From Pseudofrankia saprophytica (GTDB lineage: Bacteria; Actinomycetota; Actinomycetes; Frankiales; Frankiaceae): a stretch of DNA of 64,000 nucleotides. Positions 36,668 through 45,675 of this stretch are shown here, in pieces; the stretch's first letter is position 1; each line of letters begins with the position of its first letter. Location: assembly GCF_000235425.2 (NCBI RefSeq), contig NZ_KI912266.1, forward strand, positions 2,749,258 through 2,813,257, read 5' to 3'. The position numbers and the translations under genes are program-made. The notes under the pieces were generated by a model. It was not told the origin of the DNA and made no database searches. It saw only the letters and a program-made list of their open reading frames with translations.

Positions 36668-36812
36668 CTTGTGGCTACCTCCCGCTGTGCGCGGCCGCTG
36701 CGGCGGCTGGCGCGTATCGGGGCGATCGTGGCCCCTGAACAGGGGGCGCCACAAGGCGGGGCCAGACCTTTTCACACGCCGAAACAGGCCACAACGTGGC
36801 GGAAACGTAAAC

Positions 36813-36822
36813 GGTACGTACC
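36813..36822. promoter_or_regulatory. Palindrome GGTACGTACC, candidate GntR operator
   Basis: A perfect 10-bp palindrome flanked by AAAC and TTTACC (GTAAAC on the left, CTTTAC on the right), in the 196-bp gap between the divergent permease and class-III PLP enzyme genes. GntR/HutC regulators bind short GT-rich dyads, and a HutC-type gene ends the plus-strand operon, so this is the natural candidate site. Confidence 0.5.
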
Positions 36823-36863
36823 TTTACCAGACCACTGGCCCGGGGCCACGCTACGGTCGACCC

Positions 36864-38285
36864 GTGGGCAACCGTGACAGCGCCGCGGGCACCGCCGCGG
36901 ACCCCAGTGATCCCGCCAGCAACCCCCTCGGCGGTCCCGTCAGCGGGGCCGCCGCGACCGCCCCTGGCGCGGCCCGTGACGATCTCGTCGACCGGCTGCT
37001 GGCCACCCCGAAGGTGGATGTGCTCGCCGCGAGCGAGCGCTACTGGAACCCGAGCAAGACGAGGTTCTGGACCGACGCCGGCACCCCGCTCGTGATCGGC
37101 GAGCGCGCGGGCTACCTGCTGCACGACCTCGACGGCAACACCCTCGTCGACGTCCACCTCAACGGCGGCACCTACAACCTCGGCCATCGCAACCCCGAGG
37201 TCGTCGCGACGCTCGTCGCCGCGCTCGCGCACCTCGACATCGGCAACCACCACTTCGCCGCGCTCGGCCGTGCGGCGCTGTCCGAGGCGCTGGTCACCTC
37301 CGGGCCGATCCCGGACGGCAAGGTCACGTTCGGCAGCGGCGGCGGCGAGGCGGTCGACATCGCGCTGAAGTCCGCCCGCTACGCGACCGGCCGCCGCAAG
37401 ATCGTGTCCGCGATCGGCGCGTTCCACGGCCACACCGGCCTCGCCGTCGCCACCGGCGACGACCGCTACGCCGAGCGCTTCCTCGCCGGCCGCCCCGATG
37501 AGGTCATCCGGGTCCCGTTCAACGATCTCGACGCGATGGCGGCCGCGCTGGCCGGGGGCGACGTCGCCGCGGTGCTGCTGGAGACGATTCCGGCTACCTC
37601 CGGTTTCGTCATGCCCGAGCCCGGCTACCTCGCCGCCGTCGCCAAGCTGTGCGCCGACGCCGGCACGCTCTACGTCGCGGACGAGGTGCAGACGGGCCTC
37701 GGCCGCACCGGCGAGCTGTGGGGCATCACCAAGCACGGCGTCACGCCCGACATCCTGGTGACCGGCAAGGGCCTCTCAGGCGGGATCTACCCGGTGGCGG
37801 CGACGATCCTCGGCCCGGCCGCCGCCGGCTGGCTGGAGGAGGACGGCTTCGCGCACATCTCCACGTTCGGCGGCTCGGACCTGGGCTGCGTGGTCGCCCT
37901 GCGCACCCTGGAGATCACCCAGCGGCCGGCGACGCGGGACCGGGTCGACACGCTGATCAAGACGTTCACCGAGGGCCTCACCGGCATCGCCGCGGACAAC
38001 CCGGACTGGCTGGTCGAGATCCGCCAGGACGGCCTGGTCATCGGTCTGCGCTTCGACCACCCGCAGGGTGCCCGGTTCGTCTCCCGCCGTCTCTACGAGC
38101 ACGGCGTCTGGGCGATATTCTCCGCCCTCGACCCGCGGGTGCTGCAGTTCAAGCCGGGCCTGCTGCTGTCCGACGAGCTGGCGGCCGACCTGCTCGAACG
38201 CACGGCCACGGCGGTCCGGCTGGCGCACCAGGACGCGCTGTCCGGAGTGGACCTGGCACCCGACCAGGCCACCGTGAGCAGGTGA
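36864..38285 (+). CDS. Class-III PLP enzyme: aminotransferase or amine phospho-lyase
   Basis: A 473-aa fold-type I PLP enzyme. GTG 36864 is chosen where the homologous part begins; the frame stays open to 36522 through the divergent permease gene. PLP features are SGGGEAVDIALKSARYA near 158-173 (phosphate loop), AFHGHTGLAV (186-195), ADEVQTGLGRTG with Asp273 against the pyridine nitrogen, and Lys302 in VTGKGLSGGIYP as Schiff-base lysine. The first 50 residues are Ala/Pro-rich. Neighbours decide the reading: it is followed 8 bp later by an APH-type kinase and sits opposite eutBC. Class-III enzymes beside such kinases include ethanolamine-phosphate and phosphohydroxylysine phospho-lyases. Ordinary omega-transamination is the alternative. 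Confidence 0.8.
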   Translation: MGNRDSAAGTAADPSDPASNPLGGPVSGAAATAPGAARDDLVDRLLATPKVDVLAASERYWNPSKTRFWTDAGTPLVIGERAGYLLHDLDGNTLVDVHLNGGTYNLGHRNPEVVATLVAALAHLDIGNHHFAALGRAALSEALVTSGPIPDGKVTFGSGGGEAVDIALKSARYATGRRKIVSAIGAFHGHTGLAVATGDDRYAERFLAGRPDEVIRVPFNDLDAMAAALAGGDVAAVLLETIPATSGFVMPEPGYLAAVAKLCADAGTLYVADEVQTGLGRTGELWGITKHGVTPDILVTGKGLSGGIYPVAATILGPAAAGWLEEDGFAHISTFGGSDLGCVVALRTLEITQRPATRDRVDTLIKTFTEGLTGIAADNPDWLVEIRQDGLVIGLRFDHPQGARFVSRRLYEHGVWAIFSALDPRVLQFKPGLLLSDELAADLLERTATAVRLAHQDALSGVDLAPDQATVSR

Positions 38286-38293
38286 CCGAGTAG

Positions 38294-39397
38294 ATGACGA
38301 TGACCGATCCGGCGGCCGCCGGGGACACCGCGGCGGACGTCTCCGTCACCGGCGAGCTGGAGGCGCTGGAGGCGCTGCTGCCGGAGGTGCTGGCCGCCTA
38401 CGACCTCGGCGCGCGCCCGGAGGTGTCGCTGCTGAACCTGTCGGAGAACGCCACCTACCGGGTCGACGACCCGGCGAGCGGGCGGCGGTTCGCGCTTCGG
38501 CTGCACCGCCCCGGCTACCACGGGCCGGCCGAGATCCACGGCGAGCTGGCCTGGGTCGCGGCGCTGCGTGCCGACGGCGTCGTGCGGACCCCGCCGGTGA
38601 TCCCGAACCGGGCCGGCGAGGTGCTCACCACGGTGCGCCCGCCGGGCGTCGGTGACCGGCAGGCGGTGCTGTTCGCCTGGGTCGACGGCCGGCCGCCGGA
38701 GCCGGACGACACCGCCGAACTGGTCGCTTCCTTCGCCACCCTGGGCGACATCGCAGGCCGGATGCAGCTGCATGCCCGCGGCTGGGGCCGGCCGCCGGGC
38801 TTCGCCCGGTTCGAGTGGAGCCTGCCGACGACCATCGGCCCGGACGGCCGCTGGGGCGACTGGCGCAGCGGCCTGGCCTGGGCGCTCGCCGGCGGTGGCG
38901 ACGCCCGGCCGTCCCGGGCCGGCGCGCCCGCGGCCGAGCGTGAGCTGATGACCCGAGCCGCCGTGACCGTCGAGGGACTGGTCGACCAGTTCGGCGCCGG
39001 CCCGGACAGGTACGGCCTGATCCATGCCGACATGCGGCTGGCGAACCTCATGGTCACCGCCGACGACGCGATCACCGTCATCGACTTCGACGACTGCGGA
39101 TTCAGCTGGTACCTGTTTGACCTCGCCGCGGCGCTGTCGTTCATCGAGCACCATCCGGCGATGCCCGACCTGGTCGCCGCGTGGCTCGCGGCCTACCGCC
39201 GCCACGTCCCGCTGACGGCCGACGACGTGGCCATGGTGTCGACGTTCGTCCTGCTGCGCCGGCTGCAGCTGACCGCGTGGCTGGGCACCCACCCGCACGC
39301 CGACGCCGTCGACGACGTCACGGCGTTCGCCCACGCGAGCCTCGACCTCGCCGACCGCTACCTCACCGGAACTCTGCTGCCCAAGGGGATCGCCTAG
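38294..39397 (+). CDS. APH-family small-molecule kinase
   Basis: A 367-aa aminoglycoside-phosphotransferase-fold kinase. The catalytic loop is [13 protein letters not shown] (His244, Asp246, Asn251) and the metal-binding Asp264 follows in [10 protein letters not shown]. The N lobe has [11 protein letters not shown] and a strand with [10 protein letters not shown] whose Arg/Lys binds ATP. The family includes choline/ethanolamine, homoserine and hydroxylysine kinases as well as antibiotic kinases. Between a class-III PLP enzyme and an SDR in an ethanolamine locus, an amino-alcohol such as ethanolamine is the likely substrate (inference). ATG 38294 or 38300 may start. The stop TAG touches the next ATG. 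Confidence 0.8.
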   Translation: MTMTDPAAAGDTAADVSVTGELEALEALLPEVLAAYDLGARPEVSLLNLSENATYRVDDPASGRRFALRLHRPGYHGPAEIHGELAWVAALRADGVVRTPPVIPNRAGEVLTTVRPPGVGDRQAVLFAWVDGRPPEPDDTAELVASFATLGDIAGRMQLHARGWGRPPGFARFEWSLPTTIGPDGRWGDWRSGLAWALAGGGDARPSRAGAPAAERELMTRAAVTVEGLVDQFGAGPDRYGLIHADMRLANLMVTADDAITVIDFDDCGFSWYLFDLAAALSFIEHHPAMPDLVAAWLAAYRRHVPLTADDVAMVSTFVLLRRLQLTAWLGTHPHADAVDDVTAFAHASLDLADRYLTGTLLPKGIA

Positions 39398-40180
39398 ATG
39401 TTCACGCCCGTCGAGGGACGCACGGTCGTCGTCACCGGTGGCACCCGGGGAATCGGGAAGGGCATCGCCCGGGTGTTCGCCGGGGCCGGCGCGAACGTCG
39501 TCATCACCGGCCGGGACGCCACCGTCGCCGAGGCGGCGGCGGCCGAGCTCGCCAAGACGGCCAGCGGCACGGTCTCGTTCGTCGCCGCGGACGTGGCGTC
39601 GGCCGCCGACACCGCGCGGCTGGCCGCCGAGGTGCTGGAGCGCCACGGCAGCGTCGACGTCGTCTGCGCCAATGCCGGCATCTTCCCGAGCGCCCCGCTG
39701 GCGACGATGACCGAGGGCGACATCGACGAGATGCTCGGCACGAACGTCAAGGGAGCGATCCTCACCGTCCAGGCGTTCCTGCCGGCGCTGAAGGCGTCCG
39801 GCCACGGCCGGGTGCTCCTCACGTCGTCGATCACCGGCCCGCACACCGGGTATCCCGGCTGGTCGCACTACGGCGCGTCGAAGGCAGCCATGCTCGGCTT
39901 CATGCGGACGGCCGCGATCGAGCTCGCCCCGCACAAGATCACCGTCAACGCGATCCTCCCCGGCAACATCGTCACGGAGGGCCTGGCCGACCTCGGCGAG
40001 GACTACCTGCGCTCGATGGAGGCAGCCATCCCGATGCGGCGCCTCGGCGAGGTCGACGAGATCGGCCACGCGGCCCTGTTCCTCGCCACCGACGAGGCCG
40101 CGTACATCACCGGTCAGTCCCTCGTGGTCGACGGCGGCCAGATCCTTCCCGAGTCGCCCGCCGCCCTGGAAGAGATCTGA
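39398..40180 (+). CDS. Short-chain dehydrogenase/reductase (classical SDR)
   Basis: A 260-aa classical SDR. The nucleotide loop is TGGTRGIG (13-20), then CANAGIF, catalytic Ser in LLTSSIT, Tyr158 and Lys162 in HYGASKAAM, and the C-terminal [10 protein letters not shown]. An Arg in ITGRDA after the second strand favours NADP. Translation starts one base after the kinase stop. Family members reduce or oxidise alcohols and ketones; in this operon it may handle the aldehyde or a hydroxy-amine relative, but the substrate cannot be read. Confidence 0.9.
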   Translation: MFTPVEGRTVVVTGGTRGIGKGIARVFAGAGANVVITGRDATVAEAAAAELAKTASGTVSFVAADVASAADTARLAAEVLERHGSVDVVCANAGIFPSAPLATMTEGDIDEMLGTNVKGAILTVQAFLPALKASGHGRVLLTSSITGPHTGYPGWSHYGASKAAMLGFMRTAAIELAPHKITVNAILPGNIVTEGLADLGEDYLRSMEAAIPMRRLGEVDEIGHAALFLATDEAAYITGQSLVVDGGQILPESPAALEEI

Positions 40181-40224
40181 GCCCATCCTCGGGCGACGCG
40201 GCCCCTGTCGGCCAGACTGGAGCG

Positions 40225-40986
40225 GTGGCACTCCAGCTCGACCAGTCCGGTTCGCTCGGTCCGACCGCGGCCGACGTACGGCGCCGGCTGCGCCAGCTGG
40301 TCGTCGACGGGACCCGCGGCCCCGGGGAGCGCATCGGTGGCGAACGCGACCTCGCCGCCGCGCTCGGCGTCAGCCGCGCGACCCTGCGCCAGGCGCTGAC
40401 GGCGCTGGAGCGGGAGGGCGTCATCCTGCGGGTCCGCGGCCGGGGCGGCGGCACCTTCGTCGCGCCCCGCAAGGTCGAACGGGACCTGTCCCGCATCGTC
40501 GGCGTCCCCGAGCTGTTGCGTACCCAGGGCTTCACCGCCGGCTCGCAGGTGGTGAGCGCGGCCCTGGAGCCCGCCGACGAGGCCGTCGCGGCGGCGCTGG
40601 CGCTCACCCCCGGCGACCCGGTCGCGCGGATCGTGCGGATCCGCCTCGCCGACGGCGGGCCGATCTCCCTGGAGAACGCCTGCTTCCCCGCCCGCCGCTT
40701 CCCGGGGTTGTTCAACCGGCCGCTGTCCGGCTCCCTCTACGAGCTGTTCGCCGACGAGTACGGCGTCCGCCCGGGCGAGGCGGTCGAACAGATCGAGGTG
40801 GTCGTCGCGGGCGACGAGGAGGCCGCGTTGCTGCGCACCACCGTCGGGGCCGCGCTGCTCGCCCTGCAACGCACGACCTACGACCCGGCGGGCGAGCCGT
40901 TCGAGCACTCGCACGACCTCTTCCGCGCCGACCGCATCCGCATTGTCGTAAGGTCCGCCGGCGCCACGGTCGCCACCACCCGCTGA
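40225..40986 (+). CDS. GntR/HutC-family transcriptional regulator
   Basis: A 253-aa regulator starting at GTG 40225. The winged helix covers about 12-75: GGERDLAAALGVSRATLRQA, LTALEREGVILRVRGRGGG and TFVAP. The C-terminal UTRA ligand domain (about 90-245) shows PGDPVARIVRIRLADGGPIS, FPGLFNRPLSGSLYELFADE and QRTTYDPAGEPFEHS. UTRA domains bind small acids, sugars or amines as inducers. Last gene of the plus-strand operon, 44 bp after the SDR; it probably controls both divergent operons through the palindrome near 36813. Confidence 0.9.
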   Translation: MALQLDQSGSLGPTAADVRRRLRQLVVDGTRGPGERIGGERDLAAALGVSRATLRQALTALEREGVILRVRGRGGGTFVAPRKVERDLSRIVGVPELLRTQGFTAGSQVVSAALEPADEAVAAALALTPGDPVARIVRIRLADGGPISLENACFPARRFPGLFNRPLSGSLYELFADEYGVRPGEAVEQIEVVVAGDEEAALLRTTVGAALLALQRTTYDPAGEPFEHSHDLFRADRIRIVVRSAGATVATTR

Positions 40987-41028
40987 CCGGTGACGACGCG
41001 ACTGCCCCGCCCGCCGGATGATCCTCCG

Positions 41029-41532
41029 TTATTGCTGTGGCGACACGGCGGCCAGGGTTTCGCTGTCGAGTGTGGCTTCGAGATCGGACTCCTGGTGCGG
41101 GACGGAATTGGAGCGGATTCGGGTCAGCCGCACCGACGAGATGCGCCATTTGCCGTCCGGGCAGCGAACGTAGCGCTCGTGATAGTGTCCGTAGCCCTGC
41201 GACGCGAAACCGCGTCCCGGGTCGTCGACCCAGTCGAACATGGCCCAGATTCCGGTCGCGTTGTTCTCGTCGAGGAACTCGATGTCGGGCATGTGTCCGT
41301 GGTGGACCGTGACCTTGCGTGGGTCCGAGGCCGCCAGGTAGGCCACGAGCGTGTCGGCGCCTTTAATCGTCGGCTCGGTGGCCTGCGGCGTCGTCGTGTG
41401 CTCGATATAGAGCTCGAGGTCGTCGGTGAAGACATCGCGAAACTCGTCCCAAATCCGTAGGTCCATGAATCGGAAGTACCGCGCCTTCAGCCGCTGGATC
41501 TCGTAGAGGTCCGAGAGTTGCTGTGGGTCCAC
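41029..41532 (-). CDS. NTF2-like / SnoaL-type protein
   Basis: A 167-aa cone-fold protein: LYEIQRLKARYFRFMDLRIW, then WDEFRDVFTDDLELYIEH, HHGHMPDIEFLDENNATGIW, HYHERYVRCPDGKWRISSVR. This is the SnoaL_4 type, which includes cyclases, dehydratases and ring-hydroxylating helpers. GTG 41532 has GGAG 5 nt upstream. It follows the LLM oxidoreductase gene by 34 bp and is probably in the same operon, so the two may act on one small molecule. Confidence 0.85.
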   Translation of the reverse strand: MDPQQLSDLYEIQRLKARYFRFMDLRIWDEFRDVFTDDLELYIEHTTTPQATEPTIKGADTLVAYLAASDPRKVTVHHGHMPDIEFLDENNATGIWAMFDWVDDPGRGFASQGYGHYHERYVRCPDGKWRISSVRLTRIRSNSVPHQESDLEATLDSETLAAVSPQQ

Positions 41533-41566
41533 GTGGGCTCCAAGGTGTTCGGGTCGGTGGTGGCTG

Positions 41567-42445
41567 TCAGAGCGTGGCCATGACCGTGTGCATCGCTTCG
41601 AGTTGCTCCAGATAGTGGTCGAGCGAGTGGTGGACGAACCGGAGCGAGATCGTGGTGGCGCCGGCGTCGAGCAGCGCGTGCACGGCGCCGCTCGCCTCGT
41701 CCGGCTTTCCCAGGGGGTCGATCGGGCGCGGCGGGCCGAGGATCACGTCGAGGGGTCGCTCGCGTCGCCGCCAGTCATCCGTCTTGGCCGCTGTGGCCAG
41801 CCACTCCGCCGCTGTCCGGGGTGAGACGGCGAAGGGATACCAGCCGTCGCCCAGCGCCACGGCGCGGCGCAGCGAGCGCGGCGTGCGTCCGCCGATCCAC
41901 ATCGGGATGTCGGTCTGCACGCCGAAAGGATCGACAATCATCTCGTCGAACTGATAGCAGGGACCGGCATAGGACGGGTGACGCCGGCCGAAGGAGGCCC
42001 GCAGCGCTCGGATCGCGTCGTCGGCGCGGGCGCCGCGGCCTTCGAACGGCAGACCCAACAGGCGGAACTCGGGTTCCAGATAGCCGACGCCGAGACCGAG
42101 GTTGAGCCGCCCACCGCAGATGCGATCGAGGGTCCCGTACCGCTTCGCGATGTCAAGCGGGTGATGGTAGCCGAGCACCAGCACCGAGGTCGTGAACCGA
42201 ATGCGCGTGGTGTGGGCGGCCAGGTAGCCGAACGTGGCGAGCGGGTCCCAGTAGCGGGGCCCGGGCATACTCGCCCCCTCCGCGGGAATGGCGACGTGCT
42301 CGCTGCAGGTGAGGTAGTCGTAGCCGAGGCTGTCCGCCGCCTCGGCGATCCTGCGCACGTCATCGATCCCGCCGTCCCGCTCCCAGTCGGCATGCGCTCC
42401 CGGCACAAGAGACAGAACGGGGGTGAGAAGACCGAACTTCGTCAT
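41567..42445 (-). CDS. LLM-class, probable F420-dependent oxidoreductase
   Basis: A 292-aa luciferase-like TIM-barrel enzyme starting at ATG 42445 (MTKFGLLTPV). It shows DSLGYDYLTCSEHVAIP near 38-54, RIRFTTSVLVLGYHHPLDIA, RLNLGLGVGYLEPEF and DIPMWIGGRTPRSLRRAVAL. These fit the TIGR03619-type group that uses reduced or oxidised F420, a common actinobacterial cofactor; FMN use is the alternative. No strong ribosome site is seen. Upstream lies a TetR-like operator. Confidence 0.85.
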   Translation of the reverse strand: MTKFGLLTPVLSLVPGAHADWERDGGIDDVRRIAEAADSLGYDYLTCSEHVAIPAEGASMPGPRYWDPLATFGYLAAHTTRIRFTTSVLVLGYHHPLDIAKRYGTLDRICGGRLNLGLGVGYLEPEFRLLGLPFEGRGARADDAIRALRASFGRRHPSYAGPCYQFDEMIVDPFGVQTDIPMWIGGRTPRSLRRAVALGDGWYPFAVSPRTAAEWLATAAKTDDWRRRERPLDVILGPPRPIDPLGKPDEASGAVHALLDAGATTISLRFVHHSLDHYLEQLEAMHTVMATL

Positions 42446-42477
42446 GGAGACGAAACCTAACGCGGCCCAGCCTTGAA

Positions 42478-42497
42478 GTAAATGAGTGCGCACTTAC
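42478..42497. promoter_or_regulatory. TetR-like operator around AGTGCGCACT
   Basis: A perfect 10-bp palindrome, AGTGCGCACT (42485-42494), lies within a wider near-dyad GTAAATG...TTAC (42478-42497). It lies 32-52 bp before the LLM start codon, where it could overlap the promoter. The shape resembles TetR-family sites; no TetR gene is in the window. Confidence 0.5.
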
Positions 42498-42692
42498 CTG
42501 CCGGCGTGCGCGCGGACCCGATCGCATCCAGCCAGACCCATCGATCTTGGCCGCGAGGTTTCCCGCGATCGAGCCTTCCCGTCGCCGGACTGACCCCGTC
42601 GGGGGCCCCGTCCGGCGTCCGCGAGGTCTCCGCGCCGGACGATCTGCCGTCAAGATCGCCGGGCTTCGCCGGATGCAACCGTGCGCGTGGGG

Positions 42693-44291
42693 CTACGCCG
42701 CGGGGCTGGCGGACTCGGGCGTCGCCGCGGCTGGGGCCTGGGCCAAGCGGGCGTCGGGCGCGGCGCCCGTCGGCGGGACCTGCTGGGGGACGGCGGCGAA
42801 GTCCTTGCCGCGGATGAGGACGAGGGCGAGCGCGCCGCCGACGAGCCCGAGGATGCCGGCGGTGACGAACAGGTCGTTCAGCGCGCCGGCGAAGCTGGCG
42901 TGGATCGCCTCGGTGAGGGTGCCCCGGACCGCGGCCGGCGCGGCGCCGATCGCCTGGCCCGCGGCACCGCCGTGCACCGCGTCGGCGATCTGGCTCTCGC
43001 GCCCGGCCAGCTCCGGGGTGCCGGCGAGGCGGTCGCCCAGGCCGTGCGCGAGCCGGGCCGTGAAGATCGAGCCGTAGGCGGCGGTGCCGACCGCGATGCC
43101 GACCTGGCGGAACGTGGTGTTGACGCCCGAGGCCATGCCGGAGCGGAACGGGTGCACGACGCCGACCGCGGTGGAGGCCAGCGGCGGGTTCACCAGCCCG
43201 GACCCGGCGCCGGCGACGACGAAGCCGGGGATCAGGTGGGTCCAGCTGGAGTCGGCGGTGAGGCCCGCCATCAGCAGCAGCCCGACGCCGACGAGGGCGA
43301 GGCCGGGGCCGATGAGCCAGCGGACCGGCACGAACGTCGAGAGCCGGCCGGCGATGGTGGAGACGACCATCGCGGTGGCGGACAGGATCAGTAGGCGCAC
43401 GCCGGCCTGCAGCGCGGAGTAGCCCAGGTCGTTCTGCAGGTAGACCGTCAGGTAGAGCAGCATCGCGTACAGCGATCCGTTCATCGCGAACGCGGCGACG
43501 GAGCCGCCGAGGAACGTCGGGATCCGCAGCAGCGACAGGTCGAACATCGGGTGCGCCACCCGTGTCTCTGCGACGACGAACGCGACGAGGAGCAGCGCCG
43601 CCAGGACGAAGCAGACGATCACCCCGCCGTCGCCCCAGCCGTCCTCGCTGGCCCGGATCAGCCCGTAGACGAGCGCGACCAGCCCGGATGTGAGCGTCGC
43701 GAACCCGGCCCAGTCCGGCCGGTGGGACTGCGGGGCGCGTGACTCGGCCACCTTCCGCAGGGTGATCGCGATGGCGGCCACCCCGATCGGCAGGTTCACC
43801 CAGAAGATGCCGCGCCAGCTGACCCCGCTGGTGATCAGGCCGCCGAGGATGGGGCCGAGCGCCGTCGAGACGCCGGCGACCGCGCCCCACGCGCCGAACG
43901 CGACGCCGCGCTCCCGGCCGTGGAAGTTCATGGCGAGCAGCGCGAGCGAGGTGGCGAACATGATCGCCCCGCCGACGCCCTGCAGCGCGCGGGAGATGAT
44001 GAGCATCATCGGCGTCTGCGCGGCCGCGCACAACGCGGAGCCGGCGGTGAAGATCCCCAGCCCGATGAGGAACAGCCGCCGGCGGCCGTACCGGTCGGCC
44101 AGCGAGCCGGACGTCAGCAGCAGCGCCGCGAGGGTGAGGGCGTAGGCGTCGACCACCCACTGCACGTCGCTGAAGCTGGTGTGCAGCTCCCGCTGGATGT
44201 CGGGCAGCGCCACCACGACGATCGTGATGTCGAGCAGCAGCATGAACGTCGCCGCCAGCACCGCGACCAGCGTCCACCATCTACGTTCCAT
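42693..44291 (-). CDS. MFS drug-type exporter, DHA2 (14-helix) family
   Basis: A 532-aa proton-driven exporter of the EmrB/QacA group. Motif C-type and A-type signatures are DITIVVVALPDIQREL in helix 1, GSLADRYGRRRLFLIG in loop 2-3 and a WGAVAGVSTALGPILGGLI stretch in helix 5. About 14 helices are visible, with a longer loop near 400-440 (AGTPELAGRESQIADAVHGG). ATG 44291 has GAGGG 3 nt upstream. It is divergent from a two-module AsnC regulator. Substrates of the family are toxic organic cations and antibiotics; the real one is unknown. Confidence 0.9.
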   Translation of the reverse strand: MERRWWTLVAVLAATFMLLLDITIVVVALPDIQRELHTSFSDVQWVVDAYALTLAALLLTSGSLADRYGRRRLFLIGLGIFTAGSALCAAAQTPMMLIISRALQGVGGAIMFATSLALLAMNFHGRERGVAFGAWGAVAGVSTALGPILGGLITSGVSWRGIFWVNLPIGVAAIAITLRKVAESRAPQSHRPDWAGFATLTSGLVALVYGLIRASEDGWGDGGVIVCFVLAALLLVAFVVAETRVAHPMFDLSLLRIPTFLGGSVAAFAMNGSLYAMLLYLTVYLQNDLGYSALQAGVRLLILSATAMVVSTIAGRLSTFVPVRWLIGPGLALVGVGLLLMAGLTADSSWTHLIPGFVVAGAGSGLVNPPLASTAVGVVHPFRSGMASGVNTTFRQVGIAVGTAAYGSIFTARLAHGLGDRLAGTPELAGRESQIADAVHGGAAGQAIGAAPAAVRGTLTEAIHASFAGALNDLFVTAGILGLVGGALALVLIRGKDFAAVPQQVPPTGAAPDARLAQAPAAATPESASPAA

Positions 44292-44434
44292 CGACCCTCA
44301 CCCATCTCCGACCGGGCGCGCCTCGCAACCTGGGCGACCTCGACGGCGGGACGTCCCGCGCCGCCGGTGCCCCACTCTGCCGAAGGTCGTCGAACGGAGG
44401 CCCCGCTGCTGGGGCGCGGTGTAGATTTCCATCC

Positions 44435-45517
44435 GTGATGGCGACGGCACTGCGGGAATCCGACACCTCGCGGGCCCGGAACGTGGTGACCGATCCGGAC
44501 GACCTGCGGATCATCCGCGCCCTGCAGCTGGCGCCGCGGGCCCACTTCGCGCGGATCGCCGCGGTGCTCGGCCTGCCCGAACGCACGGTCGCCCGGCGCT
44601 ATGGGACGCTGCGCCGGGACGGCGTCCTGCGGATCTTCGGCGTCGTCAACCCGGCCACGGCCGGCGAGCATCCGTGGAACATCCGGGTGCACTGCCGGCC
44701 CGACGGCGCCGAGGCGCTGGCCGCGGCCCTCGCGCGGCGCGACGACATCGTGTGGGTGGTCCTGGCGTCGGCGGGATCCGAGGTGGCGTTCTGCATGCGG
44801 TCCCTGTCGGCCGAGCCGCGCGACACCCTGCTGACCCGCCGGCTGCCGCGAGCGACCCACGTCCTGAACGTCGAGGCCTCCGTCGTGCTGCACACCTTCG
44901 TCGGCCAGCACTCCGACGACTGGGGCGGGCTCGCCGGTCACCTGAGCGCCGACGAGACCGCCGCGCTGCGCGCCGCCGCGACCCCGCTGGCGACCGTCGA
45001 GACGGGCGGGACCCGGCCGCTGGACCCGGTCGACGACGCGATCGCCGATGTGCTGGCCCGCGACGGCCGCGCCAGCTACGCCGAGCTGGCCGCCGCGGCG
45101 GGGATCAGCGAGGGCCGCGTGACCCGCCGGCTCGCCGCGCTCCTGCAGAGCGGCATGGTGATCATCGACATGGACCTGGCCATGCCTGCCCTGGGCCACG
45201 GCGTGAAGGCCCACCTGTACATGCGGGTCAGCCCGGCGCGGCTGCACAAGACGGGGCAGGCGCTCGCCGAGCTGCCGGAGGTCGCGTTCGCCGCAGCCCT
45301 GTCCGGCCCGCACAACCTCGTGGCCGCGGTCGTCTGCCGTGACCTGGCCGACCTTTACGCCTTCACCACCCACCGCGTCGGCCCGCTCGACGGCGTGCAG
45401 ACCCTGGAGACCTCGCCGGTGTTCCGCACGGTCAAGCAGGCCGGGGCCTGGAACGACGACGGCCGCCTCCTCGATCCCCCGGCGGCCACCGGCCGATCCC
45501 GTTCCGCCGGCGCCTAG
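44435..45517 (+). CDS. Two-module Lrp/AsnC family regulator
   Basis: A 360-aa regulator made of two AsnC units. The first helix-turn-helix is LRIIRALQLAPRAHFARIAA, then VLGLPERTVARRYGTL (about 22-58); the second is DDAIADVLARDGRASYAELA, AAAGISEGRVTRRLAALL (about 195-232). Each is followed by a RAM-like ligand/oligomerisation domain. GTG 44435 or ATG 44438 may start; no ribosome site is seen. Double-length AsnC proteins of this kind occur in actinobacteria. The divergent MFS exporter is the likely target. Confidence 0.88.
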   Translation: MMATALRESDTSRARNVVTDPDDLRIIRALQLAPRAHFARIAAVLGLPERTVARRYGTLRRDGVLRIFGVVNPATAGEHPWNIRVHCRPDGAEALAAALARRDDIVWVVLASAGSEVAFCMRSLSAEPRDTLLTRRLPRATHVLNVEASVVLHTFVGQHSDDWGGLAGHLSADETAALRAAATPLATVETGGTRPLDPVDDAIADVLARDGRASYAELAAAAGISEGRVTRRLAALLQSGMVIIDMDLAMPALGHGVKAHLYMRVSPARLHKTGQALAELPEVAFAAALSGPHNLVAAVVCRDLADLYAFTTHRVGPLDGVQTLETSPVFRTVKQAGAWNDDGRLLDPPAATGRSRSAGA

Positions 45518-45527
45518 ACATCCCTCG

Positions 45528-45554
45528 TCGCACCACCCGGGCCGCGCGGTGCGA
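45528..45554. terminator. Hairpin between convergent genes
   Basis: TCGCACC (45528-45534) and GGTGCGA (45548-45554) with a 13-nt loop, 11 nt after the AsnC stop and facing the cydDC end. Possible bidirectional terminator. Confidence 0.5.
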
Positions 45555-45675
45555 GACCCGGGCGGGAGGGCGACTTCCTGACGTCGCGGGCGGACGGTTC
45601 GCGCTCGGTCAGCGGATCACCCGCGCTGGCCGTGAACGTTTTCAGCCACCACGCAGGCGTCCAGGGCGCACTCTT

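Noticed and set aside
38093-40231. A 712-codon open frame on the minus strand
   Set aside because: It is antisense to the kinase and SDR genes, which have clear motifs. Long antisense frames are expected where third codon positions are nearly all G or C.
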